64,000 nt of DNA from an uncultured Flavobacteriales bacterium (GTDB taxonomy: Bacteria > Bacteroidota > Bacteroidia > Flavobacteriales > Crocinitomicaceae). Below the pieces are notes generated by a model that saw nothing but the letters and a program-made list of their open reading frames with translations, was not told the DNA's origin and searched no databases. Position 1 is the first letter of the stretch. The number at the start of each line of letters is the position of its first letter. A program made the translations under genes and the position numbers. Of this stretch, positions 18,037-26,536 are shown one piece after another. The stretch lies in contig CAMLFH010000002.1 of the NCBI GenBank assembly GCA_946479285.1, forward strand, positions 1 through 64,000. Reading direction: 5' to 3'.

Positions 18037-18132
18037 TCTTTCAACATTGAATTCGTTGAAAAAATAGCAACCGGAAATGCCGTTTAGGTCATTTCAATAA
18101 CTTATCTTTATCCTCAAATTTACAGTACTCTT

Positions 18133-18945
18133 ATGGGTAAAATAATCGCAATAGCGAATCAAAAAGGTGGTGTTGGAAAAACAACTACAGCAATTAATTT
18201 GGGTGGATGTTTTGGTGTTTTGGAGTACAAGACATTGTTGGTCGATGCTGATCCGCAGGCAAATGCTACGTCGGGAGTTGGTTTAGACCCAAAAAACTCG
18301 CGGAATATTTACGACTGCCTGATCAACGATGTGGATCCGTCGGAACTGATTATTGCTACAAGCAATCCGAATCTGGACATCATTCCTTCTCACATTGACT
18401 TAGTTGGTGCTGAGTTGGAAATGATCAATATGCCTAATCGCGAACACATGCTTAAAAAAGCGCTGGACAAGATTAAGGACCAATACGATTTCATTATTAT
18501 CGATTGTTCACCTTCTTTGGGATTGATTACTGTAAATGCGCTAACAGCTGCTGATTCTGTAATGGTTCCCGTTCAGTGTGAATATTTTGCATTGGAAGGT
18601 TTGGGTAAACTATTGAATACGATCAAAATTATCCAGGGACGTTTGAATCCGGATCTGGAAATTGAAGGAATTGTTCTTACGATGTACGACACCCGTTTGC
18701 GTCTGGCGAATCAGGTTGTTGAAGAAGTTAAAACACATTTCCAGGATTTGGTTTTTGATACGGTAATCCATAGAAATACCAAATTAGGCGAAGCTCCGAG
18801 TTTTGGAGAAACCATCGTCATGCACGAAGCTACCAGCAAAGGAGCTATCAATTATTTGAATTTCGCACGAGAAATTCTTCAACGAAACGATTTGACAAAA
18901 ATCGGTAATAACGACAAACAATTTCAAGTAGGAAATGACATCTAA
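18133..18945 (+). CDS. parA: Chromosome-partitioning ATPase ParA (Soj)
   Basis: 270 residues. Deviant Walker A KGGVGKTT at 11-18 and the Asp-rich switch VDADPQANAT at about 37-46 identify ParA/Soj. ATP-dependent DNA-binding dimer that moves ParB-parS complexes. It overlaps parB by 11 bases, so the two are translationally linked. Start of the parA-parB-DUF5683-dapB-lepB-wbqC run. I found no consensus parS (GTTTCACGTGAAAC-like) site by eye in the window. Confidence 0.96.
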   Translation: MGKIIAIANQKGGVGKTTTAINLGGCFGVLEYKTLLVDADPQANATSGVGLDPKNSRNIYDCLINDVDPSELIIATSNPNLDIIPSHIDLVGAELEMINMPNREHMLKKALDKIKDQYDFIIIDCSPSLGLITVNALTAADSVMVPVQCEYFALEGLGKLLNTIKIIQGRLNPDLEIEGIVLTMYDTRLRLANQVVEEVKTHFQDLVFDTVIHRNTKLGEAPSFGETIVMHEATSKGAINYLNFAREILQRNDLTKIGNNDKQFQVGNDI

Positions 18946-19858
18946 TCCGAAAAAACGTTCAGCTTTAGGAAAAGGATTGGGAGCTTTATTGGAAAGTTCT
19001 ACATCTGATATTACAACAACTTCAACCGCAACCGCTCCAACACCAAGTACAGGCGGCGTGGCTTTGATTCCAATTGGTTCAATTGAAGCAAATCCATTCA
19101 ACCCGCGTACTAATTTCGAGAAAGATGCATTGAACGAGTTGAAAGACTCTATTGCGATTCATGGAATTATTCAACCTTTAACGGTTAGAAAACTTGGTAA
19201 AGATAAGTACCAGCTGATTTCCGGAGAAAGACGTTTCAGAGCTTCCCAGTTGGCCGGATTGGAAGAAGTTCCTGCATACATCCGCGTGGCGAATGACCAG
19301 GCAATGCTTGAAATGGCTTTGGTAGAGAACATTCAGCGAGAAGACCTGAATGCAATTGAGGTTGCTCTCTCCTACCAGCGTTTGATTGATGAAATTGGTT
19401 TGACACAGGATCAATTGTCTCAAAAGATCTCAAAAGGAAGAACAACCATTACAAATCATTTACGTTTGTTGAAACTTCCGGCTGAAATTCAATTGGGCGT
19501 TCGCGATAATCTTATTTCGATGGGACATGCCCGCGCTTTGGTATCTGCAGGCGATGAGAACCGTCAATTGGATTTATACCGACAAATCATCGATTTCCAA
19601 CTTTCTGTTCGTGAGATTGAAGAATTGATCCGTACAAACACTTCCCGTACAGGTGAGGAAACTCCAAATGCTCCTAAAACAGCTTCAACACCGGAGTTGT
19701 CATCTATCCAGGAAGTTTTCAAAAACCATTTGAGTGATCGCATTTCTTCGAAAGTAGAAATTAAAAAAACACATTCAGGAAGTGGTAAGATCCTAATCAA
19801 CTTCTCATCGGAAGTAGATTTGAATCGCATCATTGAATTACTGAATAAAACGAAATAA
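18935..19858 (+). CDS. parB: Chromosome-partitioning protein ParB (Spo0J)
   Basis: 307 residues. N-terminal Lys-rich segment with GKGLGALL (interaction with ParA), ParB/Srx domain at about 50-130 with GERRFRA (CTP-binding ParB motif), a helix-turn-helix (LSQKISKGRTTITNHL at about 165-180) that reads parS, and a C-terminal dimerisation part. Starts within parA (11-base overlap), ends one base into the next gene. It loads onto DNA at parS as a CTP-dependent clamp. Confidence 0.96.
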   Translation: MTSNPKKRSALGKGLGALLESSTSDITTTSTATAPTPSTGGVALIPIGSIEANPFNPRTNFEKDALNELKDSIAIHGIIQPLTVRKLGKDKYQLISGERRFRASQLAGLEEVPAYIRVANDQAMLEMALVENIQREDLNAIEVALSYQRLIDEIGLTQDQLSQKISKGRTTITNHLRLLKLPAEIQLGVRDNLISMGHARALVSAGDENRQLDLYRQIIDFQLSVREIEELIRTNTSRTGEETPNAPKTASTPELSSIQEVFKNHLSDRISSKVEIKKTHSGSGKILINFSSEVDLNRIIELLNKTK

Positions 19859-20415
19859 TGCACAAATTCCTTGGCGTTTTCATCTTTGTATGGTTTTCAC
19901 TTCCGGTAAACGCCCAGGATTCCCTTGTCCCCGCTCCTGTTAAGGATACGATTAAAACACATTCCTGGAAAAGAGCTGTTCTCTTCTCTGCGGTCCTTCC
20001 CGGCGCCGGACAAGTATACAATCACATTGCGATGCCTAAAGGCAAAAAGAAGGCTTATTGGAAAGTGCCACTGATCTACGCCGGACTTGGTGCAGCTACT
20101 TATTTCGCCGTGAATAACAATATGCTGAAGAACAGTTACCGAAAGGAATACGAAGACCGTCAGAATGGAATTGGTCCAATCAACTTCCTGGAATACGACG
20201 ATCAAAGTTTACTCTCCTTGTACACCCAGCATCGGAACCGGCGTGATTTTGCCATCCTGGGAATGGGAATTGTTTATTTACTGAATGTGGTGGATGCAGG
20301 TGTTGAAGCTCATTTTGTGAATTTTGACATCAGTGAAGATCTTTCGTTATCGATTCATCCAACTACCTATTTCCCGAATGCTTACGGAGTTTCTTTTCAA
20401 TTTAAATTTCGTTAA
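19858..20415 (+). CDS. DUF5683-type membrane-associated protein
   Basis: 185 residues; signal peptide or membrane anchor (MHKFLGVFIFVWFSLPVNAQ). Hydrophobic segments around AVLFSAVLPGAGQVYNH (about 40-57), PLIYAGLGAATYFAV (about 72-86) and FAILGMGIVYLLNVVDAGVEA (about 130-150). The position between parB and dapB is typical for DUF5683 in Bacteroidota. Start overlaps the parB stop by one base. Function unknown; its constant neighbours suggest envelope rather than partitioning work. Confidence 0.8.
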   Translation: MHKFLGVFIFVWFSLPVNAQDSLVPAPVKDTIKTHSWKRAVLFSAVLPGAGQVYNHIAMPKGKKKAYWKVPLIYAGLGAATYFAVNNNMLKNSYRKEYEDRQNGIGPINFLEYDDQSLLSLYTQHRNRRDFAILGMGIVYLLNVVDAGVEAHFVNFDISEDLSLSIHPTTYFPNAYGVSFQFKFR

Positions 20416-20441
20416 AAGGTCAAATAGGAAACGGAAAATAG

Positions 20442-20449
20442 TATTTTTG
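20442..20449 (+). promoter_or_regulatory. Putative -7 box (TATTTTTG) upstream of dapB
   Basis: TATTTTTG ends six bases before the dapB ATG at 20456. If used, the mRNA would be leaderless or nearly so, independent of the parAB transcript. No TTG at 19 bases. Confidence 0.4.
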
Positions 20450-20455
20450 CGCTAC

Positions 20456-21178
20456 ATGAAAATCGGACTAATCGGATATGGAAAAATGGGGAAAGCGATC
20501 GAGCGGATTGCTTTAGAACGCGGACATTCCATTGTTTACAAAGTAGATTCCAAAACAACGATCGACCAGGTGGATTTGAGCCAGGCGGATGTTGCCATTG
20601 AATTCACTCAGCCGGGATTAGTTATTAAGCATATTGAAGCCTGTTTGGCTCAGAAAACTCCGGTTGTAGTTGGAACTACTGCCTGGCAGGATCAACTTCC
20701 GTATGTTGCAACTTTGGTTACTGAAAAAACCGGGTCGCTGCTGCATGCATCGAATTTCAGCATTGGTGTAAATATTTTGTTCAACATCAACGAAAAGCTT
20801 GCAGGCCTCATGTTCCCTCACCCGGAATACAAAGCACAAATAGAAGAAGTTCACCACATTCAGAAATTGGATGCCCCAAGCGGAACTGCTGTTTCTTTAG
20901 CTCAGGGAATTATTCAGAACAATCATACTTACACCTCCTGGAAATCAGAAACAGGTTCATGGCCTTCGGTTTCTGAACACGAACTTCCTATTCAGGCGGT
21001 AAGAGAACCGGATGTTCCCGGTACACACACGATTTCTTACACATCATCAATAGACACTTTAACCCTGAGCCACCAGGCACATTCCAGAGATGGATTTGCA
21101 GTAGGTTCTGTCATTGCAGCGGAATTCCTCCATGGAAAAAAAGGAATTTATACCATGCGCGACGTATTAGCATTTTAG
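20456..21178 (+). CDS. dapB: 4-hydroxy-tetrahydrodipicolinate reductase DapB
   Basis: 240 residues from Met at 20456 (MKIGLIGYGKMGKAI), a start dictated by the NAD(P)-binding GYGKMG. The catalytic/substrate region EVHHIQKLDAPSGTA is at about 130-145. It reduces hydroxytetrahydrodipicolinate in the lysine/diaminopimelate pathway, thus feeding peptidoglycan. Slightly short, as in many Bacteroidota. In the parAB-lepB run, 4 bases before lepB. Confidence 0.96.
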   Translation: MKIGLIGYGKMGKAIERIALERGHSIVYKVDSKTTIDQVDLSQADVAIEFTQPGLVIKHIEACLAQKTPVVVGTTAWQDQLPYVATLVTEKTGSLLHASNFSIGVNILFNINEKLAGLMFPHPEYKAQIEEVHHIQKLDAPSGTAVSLAQGIIQNNHTYTSWKSETGSWPSVSEHELPIQAVREPDVPGTHTISYTSSIDTLTLSHQAHSRDGFAVGSVIAAEFLHGKKGIYTMRDVLAF

Positions 21179-21182
21179 CCTT

Positions 21183-23096
21183 ATGATTGAAATTACCCAT
21201 TACAAGTATTACCTGATTTTTCTTTTACTTATTCACCCGATTATTTCACTTTGGTGGAAATCTTTCGAGCGTATAGGAGCAAAATCCTGGCAGGCATTCA
21301 TACCGGTTTACAACTACTTTGTTGTATTTAAATTTGGAGCGGGGAAACCATGGTGGTCTTTATTAATGCTGATTCCGGGGATTCACGTGGTGATGTGGAT
21401 GGTGGCAAATGTCTCTTACATCCGAAGATTCGGGTTCTTTACAATTGGTGATACGCTGCAGGGAATCTTCTTTCCCTATTTGATTTTGTGGAAAATTGCG
21501 AATGATCAGAGTTTGCCTGCATTGGCGCCTACAAATTGGGCGAGTCCGGTAGAAGTAGCGAAAAGAACAAACAGCGATCACGTTGCTTTATTCCTGGCTT
21601 TGCCGATCATCGGACACGTAGTAGCTTATGTTTTATCCTTCCGTTCCAAAAGAATCGGTAAAAAGTCAGCTATTAAAGAATGGGGCGATTCCATCATTTT
21701 TGCACTGGTTGCAGCAAGCATTATTCGTACTTATGTTTTTGAACCGTTCCAGATTCCAACTGGTTCCATGGAGAAAACATTGTTGGTTGGAGACTTCCTG
21801 TTTGTAAACAAATTGGCTTACGGCCCGAAAGTTCCTGTAACTCCGCTTTCATTTCCATTGGTTCACAATACCATTCCATGGATCAATGTAAAATCTTATT
21901 TAGGAATTGAAACTGCCAATTACTACCGTTTACCGGGATTTGGAAGCGTAAATCGAAACGATGTAATGGTTTTCAATTATCCTTCAGGAGATACTGCTAT
22001 TTACGACCCAAGAGTTCCGGATGGTTTGATGGGACATGATTATCATGGAGTGTTGATCAATGAAGCGAGGTTCGCTTTTTCTGAAAAGCATGCAGCCCAA
22101 AAAAGACAATATGCGGCCTATTATTCGGATAGTCTTATAAAAGATATTACGGCTAAAAATCAGGTGCCAAACATCGAAGTGATCAATTTCTATGCTGAGA
22201 TGTATGCCCAAAATGAAGTCTTAAATAATTATGGTGACGAGTTTATACGCGATATCGAAAAATGGAAACAAAAAGCAAGATATACGCTTTCAGAACAAAA
22301 AATCGCGCATACGCAGCAAGGACTCATCTCTCACTACGGTTTGATCCCAAGACCGGTAGACAAGCGGGAAAACTACATCAAGCGCTGCGTTGCTTTACCG
22401 GGCGATGAAATAGAACTTAAAAACTCTGTTTTGTTTGTGAATGGAAAAAAGGCATGGCGTGCTCCCAATCAAAACCTGAAATACGACATTTTAGGAGGAG
22501 ATCCATTACGTGAATCTACGGTGGCATCTATCGGTCTGTCTGTCAATGAAGGAGATTATTCAGTTGATGGTGAGGGGAATATTCAATACATATTTCTTAC
22601 AGATTCTAAAAAGGCTGAGCTAAAGAAAATGGTCCCTAAGGTTGTCTTTAAATTAAGCCTGGAGCCTCAATATTCAGACAACAAAGATTACAAGCCCACT
22701 ACTGTTGACCTGATTAATAATTTGAATTATTTCCCTAAAGATTTCCATATCAATAATACAGTCAGTGATTTCACAAAATTCCGCATCCCGAAAAAAGGAG
22801 CGGTGGTGAAATTGACGAAAGAAAACATTGCCTGGTACAGAAGAGCAATTTCTGCTTACGAAGGACATAAATTACAGGAAAAGAAAGACGGAATTTACAT
22901 TGACGGTAAGAAAGCAACTACTTATAAGTTTGCAATGAATTACTATTGGTTAATGGGAGATAATCGCTATAACTCTGCGGATTCGCGTGTTTGGGGATAT
23001 GTACCGGAAGATCACGTAGTTGGGAAAGCATCGATTGTTTGGTTCTCAAAAGGAGCGAATATTCGTTGGGGGCGTATGTTTACGAAGATTCAGTAA
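21183..23096 (+). CDS. lepB: Signal peptidase I with large internal insertion
   Basis: 637 residues, about twice the usual length. The N-terminal 115 residues are extra membrane helices (DUF5684-like). A further helix precedes the protease: catalytic Ser195 in QIPTGSMEK and catalytic Lys400 in NYIKRCVALPGDE. In E. coli the two residues are about 55 apart, here 205, so about 150 residues are inserted between them. The C-terminal box is MGDNRYNSADSR. It removes signal peptides at the inner membrane. Fits the large LepB forms of Bacteroidota. In the parAB run. Confidence 0.93.
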   Translation: MIEITHYKYYLIFLLLIHPIISLWWKSFERIGAKSWQAFIPVYNYFVVFKFGAGKPWWSLLMLIPGIHVVMWMVANVSYIRRFGFFTIGDTLQGIFFPYLILWKIANDQSLPALAPTNWASPVEVAKRTNSDHVALFLALPIIGHVVAYVLSFRSKRIGKKSAIKEWGDSIIFALVAASIIRTYVFEPFQIPTGSMEKTLLVGDFLFVNKLAYGPKVPVTPLSFPLVHNTIPWINVKSYLGIETANYYRLPGFGSVNRNDVMVFNYPSGDTAIYDPRVPDGLMGHDYHGVLINEARFAFSEKHAAQKRQYAAYYSDSLIKDITAKNQVPNIEVINFYAEMYAQNEVLNNYGDEFIRDIEKWKQKARYTLSEQKIAHTQQGLISHYGLIPRPVDKRENYIKRCVALPGDEIELKNSVLFVNGKKAWRAPNQNLKYDILGGDPLRESTVASIGLSVNEGDYSVDGEGNIQYIFLTDSKKAELKKMVPKVVFKLSLEPQYSDNKDYKPTTVDLINNLNYFPKDFHINNTVSDFTKFRIPKKGAVVKLTKENIAWYRRAISAYEGHKLQEKKDGIYIDGKKATTYKFAMNYYWLMGDNRYNSADSRVWGYVPEDHVVGKASIVWFSKGANIRWGRMFTKIQ

Positions 23097-23099
23097 TTC

Positions 23100-23687
23100 A
23101 TGCTTCCTGTTTTTCCGGTTGCCTATTTTGGAAGTGTCCGCTATTTCCAGGATCTGGCAGCATTCAAGCAGGTTCTTTTTGAAAATTCGGATCATTTGCC
23201 TAAGCAGACTTTCCGCAATAGAATGGTGATCCTGGGTTCCCAGGGAGCACAAGTGCTGACTATGCCTTTGGAAAAACCTTCCGGATCGAAAACGGCAACA
23301 AAAGATGTATTGGTTTCCTACCAGCAAAACTGGCCATTGATCCATTGGCGCGCCCTGAAAACTTCATACGCTTCTGCCCCCTATTTTGAGCATTATGGGT
23401 CGGATATTGAAAAAATACTTTTCACAAAACATCGTTTCCTGGTTGATTTCGATTTAGCCATTACTCAGTTCATTTCAGATACCTACCAATTGGAATTGGA
23501 TTTTTCGTACACGGACAACTACGAAGTTTCATACGAGAAAGACTACCGTGCTTTTAATTACGAGAACCTGGAGATGACCAGCGAATACAATCAGGTATTG
23601 TTCAGTCAAAAGCAATTTAATACCCGGGTTTCTATCCTTGATTTACTGTTCTGTGAAGGCCCAATTGGACGGGCATCAATCATTTAA
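23100..23687 (+). CDS. WbqC-like protein
   Basis: 195 residues, start 4 bases after lepB, so cotranslated. The pattern FPVAYFGSVRYFQDL near the start, RNRMVILGSQGAQVLTMPL, and WPLIHWRALKTSYASAPYFEHY matches the WbqC family, found in polysaccharide clusters and next to lepB in Bacteroidota. Biochemical function not settled. No signal or membrane segment. Confidence 0.85.
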   Translation: MLPVFPVAYFGSVRYFQDLAAFKQVLFENSDHLPKQTFRNRMVILGSQGAQVLTMPLEKPSGSKTATKDVLVSYQQNWPLIHWRALKTSYASAPYFEHYGSDIEKILFTKHRFLVDFDLAITQFISDTYQLELDFSYTDNYEVSYEKDYRAFNYENLEMTSEYNQVLFSQKQFNTRVSILDLLFCEGPIGRASII

Positions 23688-23773
23688 ATGCATTTCTTAA
23701 AATATTAAATAATTGAATTTCAGTGATTTAATATTTTTAACGATTTTTTATCTGTTTTTTTTTGACTTGGCTG

Positions 23774-23803
23774 TTGCATTTCAAATTTCTTATTGTATAT
23801 TTG
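23774..23803 (+). promoter_or_regulatory. Orphan consensus promoter
   Basis: TTG (23774-23776), 19-base spacer, TATATTTG (23796-23803): the perfect Bacteroidota layout. No coding frame on the plus strand follows; a hairpin starts 35 bases on, then a convergent gene end. Confidence 0.65.
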
Positions 23804-23808
23804 TTATG

Positions 23809-23878
23809 ATTTAGGTGGTTAGGTTAGGTTGATTAGTGAATGGAGTTAGGACGCCCGTCTTAACTCCATTTACGCTTT
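23809..23878 (+). ncRNA. Candidate small RNA with terminal hairpin
   Basis: Predicted from the promoter just upstream (expected start about 23809) to the hairpin at 23839-23870. The 5' part has GGTTAGGTTAGGTTGATTAG. No matching RNA family known to me and the transcript is unproven; the hairpin can instead be the terminator of the convergent gene. Length would be about 65-70 bases. Confidence 0.3.
23839..23870. terminator. Hairpin between convergent transcripts
   Basis: AATGGAGTTAGGACG faces TCTTAACTCCATT, a stem of about 13 pairs with one G-T or mismatch near the loop. It lies 8 bases beyond the stop of the minus-strand gene at 23878 and ends in TTTACGCTTTT on the plus strand, so it may stop transcription from either side. 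Confidence 0.7.
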
Positions 23879-25257
23879 TAGGGCTTTGCCAATTCTACCA
23901 ACGTTCCTTTATTGGTCTTTTGCGACTTATATTCAAAGGGCAATCTTTCCCGGTACAAGTACTTTTTCTGAGTTGATTCGAAAGGACGATAGATGTAGTA
24001 CACACTATTTCCTTTGATCTGGATGTTTTCAGGATATTTGAAGTGCAATTCAACCGGAGCACTTAGTTTCCCGGTGCTTGTATCGAAATGTCTCAATTGC
24101 GCTTTTCCCGCATTCTCATAATGAATGTAGATCTCCCCTGTTTCATAATCCTGGATCAGATGCTTCTTCCATCCATTCTCCTTAGGCTGCAAATGATAGT
24201 AAATCGGAATACTGTCTACTAAATCGCCCTCAAAAGAATATCTGAACAGTAAATTCTTGTAATGATCAAACAGGAAGACCGAATCATTGCGCTCAAAAAT
24301 CGGCGCATACAATTCTTTGTAATAGATCGAACTCGTGAAGTAATACATTCCAACCCAGATCTCTTTATCAACACCTGTTTCGTTTTCCTTCTCTTTGGCC
24401 CACAATTTCGTTCTTACATCTACCCATTTAAATTCCGAACGATATAATTCCATCATCAAATCGTCCTGAACTTTTGCAATTTTGCGGTAACTGGAATCCA
24501 CAATATCGAATGTGAAATAATCGAAAGCAGGATAGTTGGGATTGAAATTTGAGAAGTAATATTTTGTCAATGCAGTATCTACAATCGGGGCTATATAGGT
24601 CATGTAATAGCTCTTTTCGATCTGAGCGATGTGGATTTGATGATCTTTCTGATTTATTCCGTAAACATTCTTTTCAGTCAATACATGCGGATTCCCGCGA
24701 TAATCACGAATCAACTCCTGCCCTTTTTCAGGCAGAGGAATCTCTCCCAGCAAATTGAATCCGTCATAAAGTACTAATTCAGTTCCTTTCTTCAGGTTTT
24801 TCGGGTAAGTCAATAGAAGCAGGTTATTATCCGGCATAAACTCAAAATCCGTTACAGAAACGCGTTCCGATTCGAAAATCGTATCAGGTGCTCCGATAGG
24901 TTTGACAACCACTTCATCAATCAAACGCTCTTTTGAATAGTACATGCGTAATTTGATTGTCAAAGTATCTGTTGGTTTTCCTGAAAACACTTTGGCAGGA
25001 ATTTCATCCAATGAATGATAGGCAATGTGCTCCAACTCGAATCGAGTCAATTCTTTTGTAGAAACCTGGAAATATGCAATTCCTTTCAATGAAGTGTACC
25101 GGGACGAGATCAATGAATCATTTTGATACTGACGGATGAAAACCCGGGATACGGGATCTCCGTTGCTTCTGTCTTTAGCAATGATCCGAATGGTAGTCTG
25201 AGCAAATGTGCCTGTTGAAAGCAAGACCAGGAAAGCAAGGTGTAAAATCGGTTTCAT
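23878..25257 (-). CDS. Secreted carboxypeptidase-regulatory-like and beta-propeller-like protein
   Basis: 459 residues from Met at 25257, which begins the signal peptide MKPILHLAFLVLLSTGTFA; the upstream 17 residues are not plausible. Residues about 22-120 resemble a carboxypeptidase-regulatory-like/CNA-type domain (RIIAKDRSNGDPVSRVFIRQ), followed by repeated short beta units like a propeller (NNLLLLTYPKNLKKG; NSVYYIYRPF). Probably periplasmic or surface bound. No TonB barrel follows, unlike many proteins with this N-terminus. No T9SS tail. Confidence 0.7.
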   Translation of the reverse strand: MKPILHLAFLVLLSTGTFAQTTIRIIAKDRSNGDPVSRVFIRQYQNDSLISSRYTSLKGIAYFQVSTKELTRFELEHIAYHSLDEIPAKVFSGKPTDTLTIKLRMYYSKERLIDEVVVKPIGAPDTIFESERVSVTDFEFMPDNNLLLLTYPKNLKKGTELVLYDGFNLLGEIPLPEKGQELIRDYRGNPHVLTEKNVYGINQKDHQIHIAQIEKSYYMTYIAPIVDTALTKYYFSNFNPNYPAFDYFTFDIVDSSYRKIAKVQDDLMMELYRSEFKWVDVRTKLWAKEKENETGVDKEIWVGMYYFTSSIYYKELYAPIFERNDSVFLFDHYKNLLFRYSFEGDLVDSIPIYYHLQPKENGWKKHLIQDYETGEIYIHYENAGKAQLRHFDTSTGKLSAPVELHFKYPENIQIKGNSVYYIYRPFESTQKKYLYRERLPFEYKSQKTNKGTLVELAKP

Positions 25258-25304
25258 GACTGTGAATTTCTGTAGAGATGCAGATAATTTGATTTTTCCA
25301 TAAA

Positions 25305-25336
25305 ACAAGTAGGGACGCGAAGCATCGCGTCCCCAC
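25305..25336. repeat. ACAAGTAGGG-CGCG palindrome, copy 2
   Basis: GGGACGCGA (25312-25320) pairs with TCGCGTCCC (25325-25333), loop AGCA, preceded by AACAAGTA as in the copy at 3889-3928. It sits 22 bases after the ilvE stop and, on the minus strand, runs into CTACTTGTTTTAT, so it is a likely ilvE terminator. Confidence 0.75.
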
Positions 25337-25357
25337 AGGATTGTTGTATAATCAAAT

Positions 25358-26425
25358 TTACAATTTCAATAACCAACCGAAGCTGTCTTCGATCTTTCCG
25401 GATTTCAGATCATCCAGGTAAGCATGAACCTTTAATGAGAATTCACGCGTTTCTATAGCAGGAAGAATCAAATCTTCATCACGGTAACCAATTTTTGCAA
25501 TGTGTGCGATTGTTGCCGCCGTTCCTGCTCCAAATGCTTCTGTCAAACGACCTTCTCGATGTGCCTGAACAACTTCAGCAACAGAAACCTTACGTTCTTC
25601 AACAGGCATTCCCCAAAGCTCTGCGATTTCTACAACAGATCGTTTGGTAATCCCTCGAAGGATTGTGTCACTTTCTTCAGAAGGGGTAATCAATTTTCCA
25701 TCGATAACGAACATCACATTCATCGTACCTGATTCCTCAATATACTCGTGGGTTTTGCCGTCTGTCCAAACCAATTGGTGATATCCTTTCTGCTGTCCTA
25801 ATTTTGCAGGATACAAAGCCGCTGCATAATTTCCGGCAGTTTTAGCCCTTCCAACTCCACCAACTGATGCTCTTGTATAGAACTCTTCGATTTTCACATT
25901 CACAGGCTCATTGTAGTAAGCTCCAACAGGGCATGCAAAAATCACAAAGCGATACGTATCAGATGGCTTGATTCCGATGTATTCATCTGTGCCAAATAAG
26001 AACGGTCTCAAATAAAGGGAATATCCTTCTTTACCTGGAATCCAGTCACTTTCAACTTCAACCAATTTCCGGGTCAATTCTACGAATACATTCTCAGGAA
26101 TAACAGGCATACACATACGTTCACAAGATTCTTCGAATCGTTTTGCATTCATATCCGGTCTGAAAATAGCTACCTCCCCATTCTCCATTCGGTAAGCTTT
26201 CAATCCTTCAAAGATCGATTGCCCGTAATGGATTACAGACGTAGCCGGATGCATGGAAAGTGGCCCGAAAGGCATGATTTCAGCATCTTGCCATGCGCCA
26301 TCTTTATAATCCATAATCAGCATGTGATCAGAAAAAACTTTACCAAACGGTAAGTTATCCCAATCAACAGCATTTAGTTTTGACTCTTTTGTAAGAGTAA
26401 CTTTAATGTTGTCTTGTAATATCAT
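25358..26425 (-). CDS. ilvE: Branched-chain-amino-acid aminotransferase IlvE
   Basis: 355 residues, fold type IV PLP enzyme. YGQSIFEGLKAYR at 67-79 is the family N-terminal motif; Lys195 in RAKTAGNYAAALYPA is the likely PLP lysine. It transfers amino groups between glutamate and the 2-oxo acids of Leu, Ile and Val. Single gene here; other ilv/leu genes are absent from the window. Terminated by the palindrome at 25305-25336. Confidence 0.95.
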   Translation of the reverse strand: MILQDNIKVTLTKESKLNAVDWDNLPFGKVFSDHMLIMDYKDGAWQDAEIMPFGPLSMHPATSVIHYGQSIFEGLKAYRMENGEVAIFRPDMNAKRFEESCERMCMPVIPENVFVELTRKLVEVESDWIPGKEGYSLYLRPFLFGTDEYIGIKPSDTYRFVIFACPVGAYYNEPVNVKIEEFYTRASVGGVGRAKTAGNYAAALYPAKLGQQKGYHQLVWTDGKTHEYIEESGTMNVMFVIDGKLITPSEESDTILRGITKRSVVEIAELWGMPVEERKVSVAEVVQAHREGRLTEAFGAGTAATIAHIAKIGYRDEDLILPAIETREFSLKVHAYLDDLKSGKIEDSFGWLLKL

Positions 26426-26536
26426 AACGACTAATAGTTACGCGAATATACCTAAATTAGTTGACGATTCCATGCGGATATCGGAAGTAATTCCAATATT
26501 TGTAACAACACGTATTTTTAATGTAACCAAACAAAA

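Noticed and set aside
18037..18132. Possible parS upstream of parA
   Set aside because: No GTTTCACGTGAAAC-like sequence found by eye here; only TTCAAC...GTTGAA inverted words are seen. No support for parS in the window.
21378..21396. ATTCACGTGGTGA word in lepB as parS
   Set aside because: It has only the central CACGTG in common with parS and lies inside a coding region with no symmetrical flanks.
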